From Chrysemys picta bellii (taxonomy: Eukaryota; Chordata; Testudines; Emydidae), in NCBI RefSeq assembly GCF_011386835.1, contig NC_088800.1, forward strand, positions 12,176,572 through 12,240,571: 64,000 nucleotides of DNA. The letters run 5' to 3'. The first letter of the stretch is position 1. Each line of letters opens with the position of its first letter. Position numbers and translations under genes: made by a program. This document shows, piece by piece, positions 23,037 to 35,527 of the stretch. Below the pieces are notes generated by a model that made no database searches, was not told where the DNA came from, and saw nothing but the letters and a program-made list of their open reading frames with translations.

Positions 23037-24628
23037 TTTCTTGATAAACTAAACAGTAATAAGTCACCAGGACCAGATGGTTTTCACCTAAGAGTTCTGA
23101 AGGAACTCAAATGTGAAATTGCTGGACTACTAACTGTAGTCTGTAACCTATCAGCTTCTGTACCAAATGACTGAAGGATAGCTAATGTGACGACAATTTT
23201 TAAAAAGGGCTCCAGAGGTGATCCTGGCAATTACAGGCAAGCCTGACTTCAGTACCGGGCAGACTGGTTGAAATGATAGTAAAGAACAAAATTGTCAGAC
23301 ACATAGATGAACATAATTTGTTGGGGAATAGTCAATGTGTTTTTTGTAAAGGGAAATCATGTCTCCCCCATCTACTAGAATTCTTTGAGGGGCGTCAACA
23401 AGTATGTGAATAAGGGGCATCCAGTGGATATAGTGTACCTAGATTTTTAGAAAGACTTGGACAAGGTCCCTCATCAAAGGCTCTTAAACAAAGTAAGATG
23501 TCATGGGATAAGAGGGAAGGTCCTCTCATGGACTGGTAACTGGTTAAAAGATAGGAAACAAAGGGTAGGAATAAATGGTTGGTTTTCAGAAAGGAGAGGT
23601 AAATAGTGGTGTCCCCCAGGAGTCTGTACTGGGCCCAGTCCTATTTAACATTCTTAAATTATCTGGCGGAAAAGGGTAAATAGTGAGGTGGCAACATTTG
23701 CAGATGATACAAAACTACTCAAGATAGATAAGTCCCAGGCAGACTGAAGAGCTACAAAAGGCTCTCTCAAAACTGGGTAACAAAATGGCAGATGAAATTC
23801 AACGTTGATAAATGCAAAGTAATGTGCATTGGAAAACATAATCCCAACTATACATGTAAAAAGATGGGGTCTAAATTAGTTGTTACCACTCAAGAGAGAG
23901 ATCTTGGAGTCATTGTGGATATTTCTCTGAAAACATCCACTCAATGTGCAGCGGCAGTCAAAAAAGTGAACAGAATGGTGGGAATCATTGAGAAAGGGAT
24001 AGATAAAAAAACAGAATTTGTGACAAATTCTCAAATGCCCCATCTCAAAAAAGATATATTGGAATTGGAAAAGGTTCAGAAAAGGGCAACAAAAATGATT
24101 AGGGGTATGGAACAGCTGCCGTATGAGGAGAGAATAATAAGACTGGGACTTTTCAGCTTGAAAAAGAGACGACTAAGGGGGGATATGATAGAGGTCTATA
24201 AAATCATGACTGGTGTGGAGAACATTAATAAGGAAGTGTTATTTACTCCTCATAACACAAGAACGAGGGGCCACCAAATGAAATTAATAGGCAGCAGGTT
24301 TAAAATAAACAAAAGGAATAATTTTTTCACACAACACACAGTCAACCTGTGGAACTCCTTGCCAGAGGATGTGAAGGCCAAGGCTATAACTAGATAAGTT
24401 CATGGAGGATAGGTCCATCAATAGCTATTAGCCAGGATGGGCAGGGATGGTGTCCCTAGCCTCTGTTTGCCAGAAGTTGGGAATGGGTGACGGAATGGAT
24501 CACTTGATGATTACCTGTTCTGTTCATTCCCTCTGGGGCACTTGGCATTGGTCAGTGTCAGAAGACATGATACTGGGCTAGATGGACCTTTGGTCTGACC
24601 CAGTGTGGCCACTATTATGTTCTTGAGA
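23037..24628 (+). mobile_element. CR1 LINE, 5'-truncated, sense
   Basis: This 1.6 kb copy of CR1 starts inside the reverse transcriptase (reading NKSPGPDGFHLRVLKEL near 23060-23105). It runs through FADDTK (FADD at 23697-23708) and the C-terminal domain, and ends in the standard 3' UTR ('gatactgggctagatggacctttggtctgacccagt...cactattatgttctt'). There are in-frame stops (for example TAG within 'ctagatttttagaaagac') and frameshifts, so it is dead. The upstream endonuclease and ORF1 are missing, the usual result of 5' truncation. Confidence 0.9.
23792..24397 (+). pseudogene. CR1 ORF2 C-terminal remnant
   Basis: This is the longest open stretch in the CR1 copy, 201 codons. It starts at [13 protein letters not shown], continues through ERDLGVIVD, and ends at the conserved CR1 C-terminal pattern ([41 protein letters not shown]). 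The segment between '[12 protein letters not shown]' and 'MPHLKKDI' looks internally deleted relative to other CR1 copies. It is a fragment of the reverse-transcriptase polyprotein and not a host gene. Confidence 0.88.
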
Positions 24629-25212
24629 GAGAAGGTGTCACTGGTGAAGTTCAGTCAATATAAAGGGGAATCTTGCTTTGTCCCCCAATAATGGTGACTG
24701 CCAGAATCTAATGTGCAAGCCCCTTTGTCCAGGGGGTCCAAAATAGACTGAGATACAGGGAGGGCAACGCAGGCATCATGGTGCAGTGACCGGCTGTCTC
24801 GGGGGGAAAATGAATCAACACAATCCAGCTTGATCCTCACCACGACTCAGCTCAACAGCCTGGGATCATGCAGACAAAAGTAATTAAGTTTTCTTCAGCT
24901 CCTAGTCTATACAATGAACATTTTTCAGCTCACTGAACTCACATTTGCAACCATGGAACCTGCATACCTGGCTGCCCCAAGCTTCCAAGCCTTTGAGCTG
25001 GGCCTTTCCCTCCCACCCACTAGGAGCACAGCAGCCTATGGTTTCCCTGAGAGGGAGGCCGACCAACCTAATTGCCAGCAGCTTTCAGGGTAGTCTCTTA
25101 AGTCTGTGCCACAGGTTTCCCATATGAAAAGCCAGGTTCTGGCCTACGTAACACGACTGGGTTGGGTGTTTGTGAAGTGCTCAGGCGTTTAGGTGCAAGT
25201 CACTCTGGCAGT

Positions 25213-25325
25213 TAGGGTGACCAGATGTCCCGGTTTTATAGGGACAGTCCCGATATTTGGGGCTTTGTCTTATATAGGTGCCTATTACCCCCTATCCCCA
25301 TTTTTCATACTATCTGGTCACCCTA
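25213..25325. mobile_element. 113-bp hAT MITE with perfect TIRs
   Basis: The perfect 14-bp termini are TAGGGTGACCAGAT and ATCTGGTCACCCTA, flanked by perfect 8-bp duplications CTGGCAGT (25205-25212 and 25326-25333). The body holds 'cccggttttatagggacagtcccgatatttgggg' and 'cctattaccccctatcccc'. The same family is at 41738-41862. Confidence 0.9.
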
Positions 25326-26939
25326 CTGGCAGTGCAAAGTATCCTTGTTATGCTGGATAACAAAGCTGTGGTTCAAGACCGCTTAAGGGTTTTGTGTCAG
25401 ATATATGTTTTCTATCAATGCTACTATCATGGAGGCGATAGTCTGTCTAGACTCTTCGTGGGCCAGTACTCTTCTCATACGACCCCTATTTCAGGTACAG
25501 TCTTACCTTTCTAGACCCTGGAGCAGGGTGAAGAGAGCCTGCCAACCAAAGAATTATTGTATACATCATCCCTTGTATGAGCCAATTCGCTGCCTCTCCC
25601 TGTTGCACCAGATTGTCTTCGTCTTGACATCTTCATTTCTCACTTGATAACAATTGCAGTCATAGTCTAAAGGTAATTCTGTACTGCAGACAAAGGGCAG
25701 CTGCTGTCCAGTTGGTGTCTCTTAAATCATGTCCTGCTGCCTGCAAAGTGAATTTAAACATCCTGATTCATAATAAACCTATTAAAATAGGATAAGGCTT
25801 CAGCCACCGACTGCAACAGATCAGCTGTTGTGCAACTCTTTGTGGGGACTTGAAGCCCCAGCAAAGTGACGGCCATCTTGTTTTACTTTTCCTAAGGTAT
25901 TTAACTCCCTTCTGGTGGAGCAGGGCATGAAGCCTAGAGGTTTGTGCCAGAAGCAGCAAGACACAGAATTGTTTGAATATTTTCATGCAGTTTGTAGCTT
26001 TTCGGAGAGCACAGTGCAGAGCTGGGAGGATCTCTCCCAGTTTTGGGCTGCAGACATGAAGGGACCATGTAATGAGAACAGGCAGCTAATAACTGGTTCT
26101 GGATAGACTTGTGAATATTGAATTCATTTCCAGGCAACTTCTCATTAGAAAGATGAGGACAAATGGGAAGGAGCTTGGAGAAGAGAAGCTAAAATGATCA
26201 TGGACCTGGAGAAAGTGGTGTGGGAGGAAAGACTAAGAGCTTAAAACATAGCTGGGCAAAGAGACTCTCAAGGCTGTGGCTGTAGGTGGGAAGGGAAGGC
26301 AGGCATAACACCACAAATATCTGAACTCTACAAATACCATGGAGTCAGCTCGACTTATTTAGGGTGTATAAGTAGGAGTAATGGGATAAATGTGAATGGG
26401 TATTACCAATTTGTTTGATGATTAAAAACTAAGTTTTCTGACGGAGCTTGTCCTGCCTTTTTGTTTAGATGTTTTAAAAATAACTTTTCTCCTCTGATGT
26501 TTAGAAGGCTTTTGCATGGTGCTGAGGGTAAAGTCAAACACACTTAGGCCCCTCTCCCTTTCTCAGTGTGCATGTCTCTCTGCCTGCTGCCTTGTCCGTT
26601 TCAGCTCTGCTGCAGGAGCTGTCATCACACTCGTGCAGTGCCTGGGACAGGGCTTGCATTGTCGAAGCTGACTTTAGCTGCAAAGTGAACAAACTGAAAA
26701 AACCCAACAATGTTTCTCTCGTACAGTGCTGGTGATGGTAGCGATTCCTTGGAACAGCAATAGGTACAACACTTGGATGGCAGTGGTTTGTGATGCCCTT
26801 CTTAAAAAGGGTGACTATTGAAGATCTGACTCATTCCTGACCGTGAGATCTATTAGAGTATGAAACTGTTTCCAAGGAAAATAGTGGAAACCCTAATTTG
26901 CTTAGAACACCGGTAGCTCAGCCAGATTAGTAAAGTTAA

Positions 26940-27598
26940 AAGTATAACAGTGACCTGGCAGGGGGATGGACTGAATGACCTGATACAAGAGGTCTCTTTT
27001 ACCTCTCATTTCTAGCATGAATGTTCTCCCCCTGCAGTTGTTCGGCTGTATTTCATAAGGGCTCAGTTTCCCAGTGACTGCTCGTTCATGGCTAACTAAA
27101 AGTGAGCTGAACATGCTTAATAGTGTTGCTTGTTTCTGATAAACATGCTTTTGCTGCTTATATTTGCCACTTAGTTTTCCCGAAGTAGTTGTTTTTAAAG
27201 CTGAAAGGCAAAGTAAAAAAATAGATAAGGTCCTTTATTGCTCACGATGTGTAAGGTTGGTGTCTAGGCTTTTTCTGTCCTGCTTGTGTGTGTAGTTTTC
27301 TAGTTGTTTACGTGAGCTCTAACTCCTCTTTGCTGTTTGCTGGACGACTTTGGAGGACTTAAATGTCGCATGAGGCTCTGTTGAGTGCTGTGTCTCATGA
27401 TCCCCCCACCCAATCCAGGGATCGACTTCATCATTGGCCGAACCCCTCCTAGCTTGGTATCATCTGCAAACTTTGGCCAGGACAAGCACCTGTCAGGGAT
27501 GGTGACTCTAGATAACACTTAGTCCTGCCTCAGTGCAAGGGACTGGACTGGGTGACCTATTAGGATCCCTTCATTCCTATGTTTCTATGATTTTCCTG
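26940..27598. repeat. Cluster of CR1 fragments in both orientations
   Basis: About 26950-27012 is a sense CR1 3' end ('gggggatggactgaatgacctgatacaagaggtctctttta'). About 27360-27500 is antisense reverse transcriptase; the minus strand reads KFADDTKLGG at 27451-27482, including the catalytic FADD box. About 27518-27598 is another sense 3' end ('ggactggactgggtgacctattaggatcccttcattcctatgtttctatga'). A further degraded sense RT trace may lie at 26180-26245. Confidence 0.7.
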
Positions 27599-28036
27599 GT
27601 GTAGTGGAAGGCTAACCCTGAAGGAGTTAAACTGCGTTACTCTAACAGGAGAACACAAGCAAACCCTTAATGTTCCAGTTCTGTCCTAGTTGCTGCCTTT
27701 TTAGAGGAAACACCACAAAGCATCCGAGAATCTAAGCGGCAAATTCTTACTCCTCACCCTACCACAAAATTCCTGTTATGTGCATCTCAGAACTTCAACC
27801 ACAGGATGGGAAATAGATTAGATGACCTATTGTTAGAGCTCCATTTCCACTTACAACAGTCCATGTTTCAAACTCTGTTAGTCTTGCTTCTACATATTCT
27901 GCGTCTACGGACCCCACAACTGTCCTATCCAAGCACCTTTCTGACCCTTGGTTTGTATTATGTAACTTCAGTTTATACAATTACACAGTCCTAAAGTTAT
28001 TGTTCATCAACTACCTTCCACTCAATACCACATTGT

Positions 28037-28215
28037 TGTTCATAGATTTTTAAAGCTAGAAGGGCCACTGTGACCATCTAGATGCCTGCACCAAGCCCAG
28101 TAATTTGTAGCTGAAATAATAATGATGGCAGTATTCTCATTTTATAGATGGCACAGAGATGACAGTGACTGGCCTAAGGTCATAAGAAGTCTGAGATCGA
28201 GGCGGGAATGGAATC
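28037..28215 (-). repeat. CR1 3' end plus MIR-like fragment (antisense)
   Basis: 28037-28105 reads 'catagatttttaaagctagaagggccactgtgaccatctag', an antisense CR1 tail. 28125-28215 reads 'attctcattttatagatggcacagagatgacagtgactggcctaaggtcataagaag', the reverse complement of a MIR downstream segment. Both are diverged. Confidence 0.6.
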
Positions 28216-28219
28216 TTTT

Positions 28220-31200
28220 TCACTCAGCTCCTAGTCCTATGCCTGAATCACGTTAAATCTTTGAGCTGAAACTTGCATGTAAAGAGCAGGCATCTCTTCG
28301 GGCTGTGGGAGGAGACAAGGGGCATACGTTTGCTTGTGTATCTCAGATCAACCCTGAATCTTGTATCAGCCTAAAATAATCACTGTGCTGATGACAAGTG
28401 GAAAATGCTTCATCCATCTTAGCTTTTTCAGTCAGTGCCCTTGCAGCCTTTGCCACTGAGCTGCCCCTGCTTCCTGGAATAAATAATTTTTTATTGTACG
28501 TGGCCTTTTCTCCAGCAGGCTGCTGCCCTGACAGATACATTTAGTTGAAGAAAAGCTTTTTTTTTTTTTTTTTAAAAACCACATTTCTCATCATTTGCCC
28601 TGGATTTGTAAAGGTTTAGATCAGGTTGACAACATTTGACATCTTCCTACTTCATTTCTGCTGACATGTGCCTGCAAGAGTCTGTCACAGTGGTGCCCTT
28701 TGGGCAGTGGCAGAAATGATTGGTATTTCTCTTGACTGTTTTGTGTACCGTTGAAGAGACGGATCACTCCCCATAGTATCCAAGGGCTTCCCAGGTGAAT
28801 TAGAATGGCATAGAGGGTGGGTAGAGGATTTAATGATTTTTTTCACTATTGTCCCTTCCATGGTTACACAACCCAAGCAGAGCCTTCTGTATGAAGGACT
28901 CAATCCTGTTGGTTATGATGGAAAAGCTTTACCAATGAGGACGGCCATTCAGCATGTCCTGAAGCATGTCATTCTTCCTTGCCCACCCCCATCCCTGCCC
29001 TGCTCCCAGACACCGTGTAAGAGACTCTCTAATGCAGTCAGTCAACTTGTGATGAAACTTCTGTCACCAGCACTCGAGCTATCTTCCCTCCAGTTGTTAT
29101 GGGGTCACCCATGAACTGGCCTCACCTGTGTGGACAAGGCTGGTGCAAAGGAGGTCTAGGGCCCATTTCTTTGATAGTTGAGACCAAAAGATTGTTACAA
29201 GGTCCTACTAAACCATTGACAGATTGGGCTTGTCAGAAAAGCATTATTCGCTACCAGAGTTTTCGGGGAATGTCCAAGCTCCATTAGCCTCCGTAGTCTG
29301 CCCATCAAACCAAATCCCTCATCCCAACAGGAGCAGAACGCCTAACCTGGAATCGCAGGAAGCAATTGTCAGCCCATGGTACAGGTGAAATTTCCAATTG
29401 CCCAAGCTCAAACTATCCCAAATATTAGATCAAAAGTGTATTCCAGATGTCCTGCTACTGAATATGGAGGTCCAGCATGCTGAGACTACATATCCCAGCA
29501 TGCACTGCCCTCTCTTGATCCAAGATGTAAGATGGCACATTCTGAGACCTGTATTGAGGCTGTTTTGCACAAGTCTGTACCTCACCCATTTGCCCAGGGC
29601 ATGCCTGTTTGCTCTGTGCCTTGTGGCTCCTTGCTGAACCCGAAAAAATATTGTGGGATTTTTTTTGGTGGCCCAGAAAAATCCTAAATTCTCCCCGTCC
29701 CCCCCACAAACATCCACTTCTGGTCAAGATTGATTTTTGGTGTTTTCCTCGCTGCAATTAAAAAAAAAAAAAAAAAGTTTTGCTCAAACGTAACATTCCA
29801 ATGTTATTTTGAAAATGTCAAAACATTGGCATTTTCTGATTTTGTTTTCCTTTTTATTTTTTCAGCCAAAACTATTTGCTGAATTTGCAGATAGTTTTGG
29901 TGCCCTACAAAAATTCATTTTATTTTAAACTTACTGTTTCCCAAAAAACAGAATTTAATTCTGGATTCCTGCCTGCTCTCCTACAGTTGAAAGCCAAATA
30001 TATTGTAGTAGGATCAGCACTCCCAAACCCTGCTGGGTTTTTTAAATAAAATGATAATTAGTAACACTCAAGCTATTGAAGGAATTGGCACGGTTGGCAC
30101 TAAACAGCTGCTATTTGCTGACCTGTTCAAGTCAACAATGTTGTCCTTGTATGGACGTGTAATATATTTAAATCACATATTTACTGCCCATTGTTTGTTC
30201 ATGTTTAAAGAAACAAATGGTTTGCTCTTAACATACCCACTATCCAAAGTAAATTATTCAGCATTCGTTATTTGTGAGCTATAAAGACAATCTGAATTTA
30301 TTTTCATTTCTTCTTCTATGTATAAAAGCTGCAGGGTGTACTTTTATGCTGCCACAGCCAAGAATTTGTGGAATTGACTAATAGTCTATGGTGCAGATTT
30401 ATAAACACTATTATTATTTATTAATGGAGCATTTCAGGGGTAAGTTTATAATCCTGCCACGTGATAGCAGCCTTTCAAAATGAAACATTCATGTCAGAGT
30501 CTGAAACTAGAGCTGGCGTGACAAAGGAATCAATGAGAATAACTCATTAGTGTGAAAGCAAAAGGGGGTAGGGGAAACAGCTTCTTGCAAGGATGTATGT
30601 GATGTTTTAAAAAATACATGAGACGTTAACTATAGAACTCAATGTCCCAGGGAGATTGATCCTGGGACTTTGGTGGGGGTGTAACTCTGTTTCACACAGT
30701 GTGGCCCTTTGCCCCCCTCTAGTGGCCAGGCTGTGTATTTGCACTAAAGCATTTAAACCTGGGGCACCAAACCTTTGCCCGGCAGAGGAGTACATTACAC
30801 CTGGATGAGTGGCCAGTGAGCTCCATTAAGTTTGAATAGAAGGAAGCAAGTGGAAGCGGCCCTTGTCTTTAACATAGAGGGGAAACTGTTGAGATGACAG
30901 TTCCTAGCATGCAATGCTGTGTTTTGATACAAGCAATCCTCACGGGGATCACGATGAAACATTGGATATATGGGGAATAATCTGAATGTAAGGGTCTTAT
31001 CCTGCTGCCCAGTGCTGTAGTAGGAGTTCCTTCCACATAAGATCAGTTCAGATCTGGCCACCATATGTATAAACCAGTACAGTCCATTAAACCAGCTCCA
31101 CCAAGAGAACACTGGTTCTCAAGCTTATTGGATCGCACCCCGCTTCTTTGTGTCTGGAGTAGTTTATGCCTCTCCCCACCGCACAAGTACCTGTGCCGAT

Positions 31201-31600
31201 TTAAAAAACAACAATTTGCAACTCTCGCTATATATTAAGCTATCTTGTGCAAGCCTTTCTGAGCATAAAACTCAGTGGTTGCTCCACATTTTCAGTCCTC
31301 AAATAGTGAAGCCATATTGTATGTCTTCCTCTTGCTATTCCCTCCATTTGACATTATGCTGCATCACTGCCACTGCCGCTGCATCTGTACCACACTTCAC
31401 TGTTTGTGTAGCTTGCTTCTCAATATCTCCCACCGGCGGTGGTGTGTCACTAGACTCCGTTTCAGCTTCTTTGTTTTTCACTTGAGGTTTTTCATTTTCT
31501 GTTACATGAATGAGTCAATGATCCATTGTAATAAGAGCAAAAACAAAACTGTGGTTGTGGTTGATGCTTACAAACCAATGTGCACACTGCATTGTAGCAA
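28220..31600. other. Intergenic, no gene seen
   Basis: The stretch contains poly-T near 28558-28573, poly-A near 29760-29776 and a ZNF143-like motif at 29485-29504. From about 31107 there is a possible hAT terminus ('cactggttctcaagcttattggatcgcacccc') whose partner end I could not confirm. The open frames here lack recognisable domains. Confidence 0.5.
29485..29504 (+). promoter_or_regulatory. ZNF143/STAF-like motif
   Basis: ACTACATATCCCAGCATGCA closely fits the ZNF143 long motif (ACTACAATTCCCAGAATGC). Similar matches occur at 37484-37504 and 46218-46237 (minus orientation). Such motifs are often carried by dispersed repeats, so function is not implied. Confidence 0.35.
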
Positions 31601-31615
31601 ACAGATAAAGGTACA

Positions 31616-31920
31616 GGGCTTATCTCCACCTCCCGTGGATTGATGCTGCAGCAATCGATCCACCGGGGGTCGATTTAGCGGGTCTAGTGAAGACCCGCTA
31701 AATCGACTGCCGATCACTCTCCCGTCGACTCCGATACTCCACCGGAACGAGAAGGGTAAGGTAAGTTGATGGGAGAGTTTCTCCCATCGACTCACTGCGG
31801 TGTAGACACCGCAATAAGTCGACCTAAGGTACGTCGACTCCAGCTACGTGAATAACGTTATTCACGTAGCTGGAGTTGCATAATTTAGATTGACTTAACC
31901 CCATAGTGTAGACCTGCCCG
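31616..31920. mobile_element. Palindromic MITE ('gtgtagac' class)
   Basis: The outer ends AGGGCTTATCTCCACC and AGTGTAGACCTGCCC are imperfect inverted repeats. Two strong internal foldbacks are visible. The first is a 17-bp stem (31669-31685 with 31691-31707, loop AGTGA). The second is a perfect 40-bp palindrome without spacer (31837-31876). Many TCGA motifs occur inside. No coding capacity is present. The superfamily is not assigned, because I could not define a target duplication with confidence. Confidence 0.75.
31837..31876. repeat. Perfect 40-bp palindrome
   Basis: Two 20-base arms (ACTCCAGCTACGTGAATAAC and its exact reverse complement) meet with no spacer inside the MITE. An intact palindrome of this length suggests a recent insertion or that the arms correct each other. 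Confidence 0.97.
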
Positions 31921-32634
31921 CTGATGCCAACGACTTTGTATAATGCTATGTAAGCGTAACAGGAATCTGTCAATATGCACAGCGCCATCTAGAGTCAAAT
32001 GCACAGCACCATTCGAAGACCTGAAATGTCTGGAGGAATCAGCTTTGCTGGTTATTCATTGCTGTGGGTAAAAGGTACACAGTAAGTTTTTTTTTCCCCC
32101 CTAAAGTTTCTCACTCCCCCTGCAGAATATATTCTGTGCAATTCCCCCCAGTATGAGAACCTCAGCTATGGAAGATACATGCACCTGTTGGTTAAACTCC
32201 CTGCTGACCAGTTATCAAATATGGGCGACCAGATACTAGCTGTGCCTGGGTGAAATAAGTCTGCTTCCTGATGGAACGTTTGCCAGAAACAGTCGGTCTA
32301 GCTGAGGTGCTGCTGAGCGAGCAGATGGGATGTTAGATTTAACATTCTATTAATTTCTGGCCAATGAATCCTTAAGATGCACAAGGTGTTCTTCATCCTT
32401 ACTGTGCTAATTGCTTTTCCCTGTTTGCCTGAGTGGGAATAAAAATCAATGGGCCAGATCCTGCTTTGCTATGCTGGTGTAAATGTGGAGTTATTCCACT
32501 GATTTGTGACATCAAGGCCCTGGGTCTGTATTTTCTATGCCTGGATAAAACATGATCTAGTCTTTTTTCATACAGCTGTACACAAGAAACTATGAACAGA
32601 CACCATGCTGGTAACTGTAGGAAGGATGATCCAG

Positions 32635-32830
32635 CAATCGAGCACTCCGGCTCAGGACTCAGTTCCTAGCTCTGTCACAGATTTCCTGGGGGACCTTGGG
32701 CAAGTCAGTTAGCCTCTCTGTTTCCCATGTGTAAACCAGGGATAGCACTTGCCTACTGACTAGGGATGTTGTGAAGGTAATTGTAGTGAAGATGCTCAGT
32801 ATGGTAACAGGGACCATATAAGAACCTTAG
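32635..32830 (+). repeat. MIR SINE
   Basis: 'ctcaggactcagttcctagctctgtcacagatttcctgggggaccttgggcaagtcagttagcctctctgtttcccatgtgtaaaccagggatagcactt' is a clear MIR core plus downstream part, followed by 'gatgttgtgaaggtaatt'. This is the best preserved MIR in the window. Confidence 0.8.
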
Positions 32831-35276
32831 AGACCGAGAGCTTATACAACATGCTCCAGCTGACTTTATATAAAACTGGCATCAGGCCTCCAAAAGCGGG
32901 ACTGCATAATGAGGTCTTCCCTGAACAGATCAGACAGGAGGCTCATGGACCTATTTTGTGTGCTACATAGACAGTGATGGATCAACTTCCTTCCCCACCA
33001 GGAAGAGGGGTTCGTGTAAAGTTCTGTGACCTTCTGCAGAGTTCTGCAGCATGGGCTTTTCACTGCAAAGTCAGTGCTTACAGTTGCTGTGGGGAAAGTG
33101 GACTCATTGAGAAGAACTAGATCTAGCAGCAGCAGCCCGGAGCTGTAGGAGGTGAGGAAACCCTCTTTTACATCCGACAAGAGGCTCAAGTGATATTTCA
33201 TGATCTGTTAGGACATGGTTCCTGCAGAGACCGACATAAACAGACAATATGGGACCAAAAGTGGGTCTGTGTCGTGGGAGAAGCTGTGCAGAATTTCAAG
33301 CTAGCTGCCATGTCAAGACACTTCTGTCTGTCCAAGTCTGACCCCTAAAGAGTGACCTGGACTCTTAGGCCGGACTGGTTCACTAAGAGCATTCTTCACC
33401 AAGGCAAACTGAAGCTGGATTGAACCATTTTCCTTCAGCTGACAGAAAGATGGAGCTAATTACAACTTGTAGAAAGAAGAAAGAACTGCGTTGGGAGGAG
33501 ACCTCCCCAACAAGCGTGCATGGCTTGATCCGTGATGTGATTTCGCATTTTTGAATCCTCAGTCCTGAATCACTGGTCAGGACAGAGCTAGTGTCATTTT
33601 GATTTCGCCCAACTGTGCAAGCAGGAATAATACTGACTTCAGCAGCCCGTCCCTGAGGCTTTGCTATCGCCTGCTACACAGCCAAATGCTCAGAGGAGAA
33701 TTTTAGAAGCCCTGGTTTTGAGCATAGCATGGCTCTAGAAGAGTAACTTAACAAGATGGATGACCTGATCTGGCTGCTCTGATCTGCTGTGTGCCCATCA
33801 CCATGGTATCTGAGCACTCGGAATATTTGCGTAAAATTCAATCCAAAGGGATGTGGCTTCTCCATTTCTCCTCTGATCCTGCTGTTTGAAGGTACAGAAT
33901 ATTTCTTCCTCTTTGTCTTCAACTCCTTTCTGCTTAACTCCTGGGCGGTGATGTTTATGATCAATGTACTAGTGTCATTTCAGACACCCTGCTAATTCTG
34001 AGAGGGGCTGGAGACTTGGGCTGTCTTCTCGAGGGTGTTTGACTGTGATTGGGTTCCAGGCTGCCTGTTTGAACCGTTCTGAAGAACAAAAAGCTATTCC
34101 AGGAGTCGGGGTGGCCTGGAGGAAGGTGTGAAGACCAGAGGTGGAGGACAGACTGCCCGCCCTCTGCCCTAGTGCCAAGTGAAAGCCTCACTCCATTGAA
34201 GTCCAATGCAAAACTCCCATTGACTTCGATGGAACCAGAATGTCACCCCTGGAGCCTCCTATACTAGCACCTCAGCATGCTCACGCTTCTTCTACATTGC
34301 TGCACCAGTAGCCAGATCGCTATCCCTTCCACGACTGCCAATTGGTCCGAAGCATGGAGCTGGGTCTTTCCCCATGCCAGGGAGCTGCGTTTGTGTGTGT
34401 GATTCCTGAGCTCACAGAATACTCCATTGCTGCCAAGAAGGCACTCCAGGAAACCCGAGCTATTGGCATTACCAAGCTGCCGTGATGGTGTCACCCATCT
34501 GCCCTGCCCTTGTCCATGCCCTCAGACTGGGCTACTTTTAGAAAGGGCCAGCACTAGTTATAAAAATCCTTCGAATGTAGCATTTCAATTCTATCCCTAT
34601 TTTATTATGAAAAAATATGCACGTGCAAATAAAACTCCCTGTGTGTATCTCCTATCTATAGATCAAGCTCATGTTTGTGTCTATCAAAGTAATGTGTAAG
34701 CACACAGCGCTTTATAGAAATGTCTGGACCGTACAGTGTCTTGTTAAGAAGATCGTCACATCCATCTATTTGAATATAAAGGCAAGCTGGAACTTTCAAG
34801 TGTGTGCTTCAAATTATTTTTGGACCTAGAAAACCTCGATCTGGGAAAGTGTTTCTATTTGGGGCTGTGAAACTAGGCCACCTCTAAGATCAGCGACCTA
34901 CATTTTCCAGGTTTGGGATTGCAGGCTAATGTAGCAATTGTCGTGCTCTGAGACTCTTCTGCTAATGTCCCTAAGCAGGGATGGGAATGGAGGAAATCAG
35001 TCTTAAAAGTATGGCTTAGTGGGCATATTGGGATGTGTTTAACTGGCTAATGAAAAATGATGAATTTCTCATGCTGCAGTTCTGTAGCTCCTCCGCCCTC
35101 CCCCGCAGTTGTGTGTGAATGCACAGAGGTAGTGGGGGATGTCCTGTGTGGGTGAGGAGTTGAAAAGGAGACAGTACCCTGCCTGGGTCTTGCCAGTATT
35201 GCACTGCAATTCCTTTGCACAGCACACCTCTGCAGCAACCCTCCTCCTCAGCATTGCCAGCCCCAAGTATTCGAAG
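32831..35276. other. Intergenic, no gene seen
   Basis: I see no supported feature except a short old repeat trace around 34170-34255 ('ctcccattgacttcgatgga'). The open frames here have no recognisable domain. Confidence 0.5.
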
Positions 35277-35510
35277 ATCATGAGATTGCCTTAAAAATCA
35301 ACAGGTTTTAAAAATAAATGCATGGGGGGGGGGGGGGGGTTAATGTTTTCAAACTTCTCTACAGCCATGAGGGCTAGACACCTACTTCAAAGAAACCTGA
35401 GATTCTCTCATAATCACTTGACTCCAGTAGCTGGGGTTGTAGGGAAAAAAACATTGAAGAGCAGGAGACTCACAAAAAAAATGGCGAGATCTGGCAGTGC
35501 TGCCTAGCTT
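35277..35510. mobile_element. Old DNA-transposon-like repeat
   Basis: The segment has 'catgagattgccttaaaaatcaacagg', then 'agccatgagggctagacacc', 'ataatcacttgactccagtagctggggttgtagggaaaaaaac', 'gagactcac' and 'gcgagatctggcagtgctgcc'. It reads as the opposite orientation of the repeat flanking the CR1 at 39985-41326, which has 'ccagctcctggagccatgtgattatgtgaga' and 'ggggctggcaatactg'. A run of 16 G lies at 35324-35339. Confidence 0.5.
35324..35339 (+). repeat. Poly-G run (16 G)
   Basis: Sixteen consecutive G residues follow CAT. The run is prone to length variation and to sequencing error. Confidence 0.9.
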
Positions 35511-35527
35511 CTGCTGACTGCTACACT

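Noticed and set aside
31107..32170. Possible hAT element with 'cactggttctcaag' on the left and 'gtatgagaacctcag' on the right
   Set aside because: The ends are only loosely inverted and no 8-base duplication could be found. The left terminus alone may be real.
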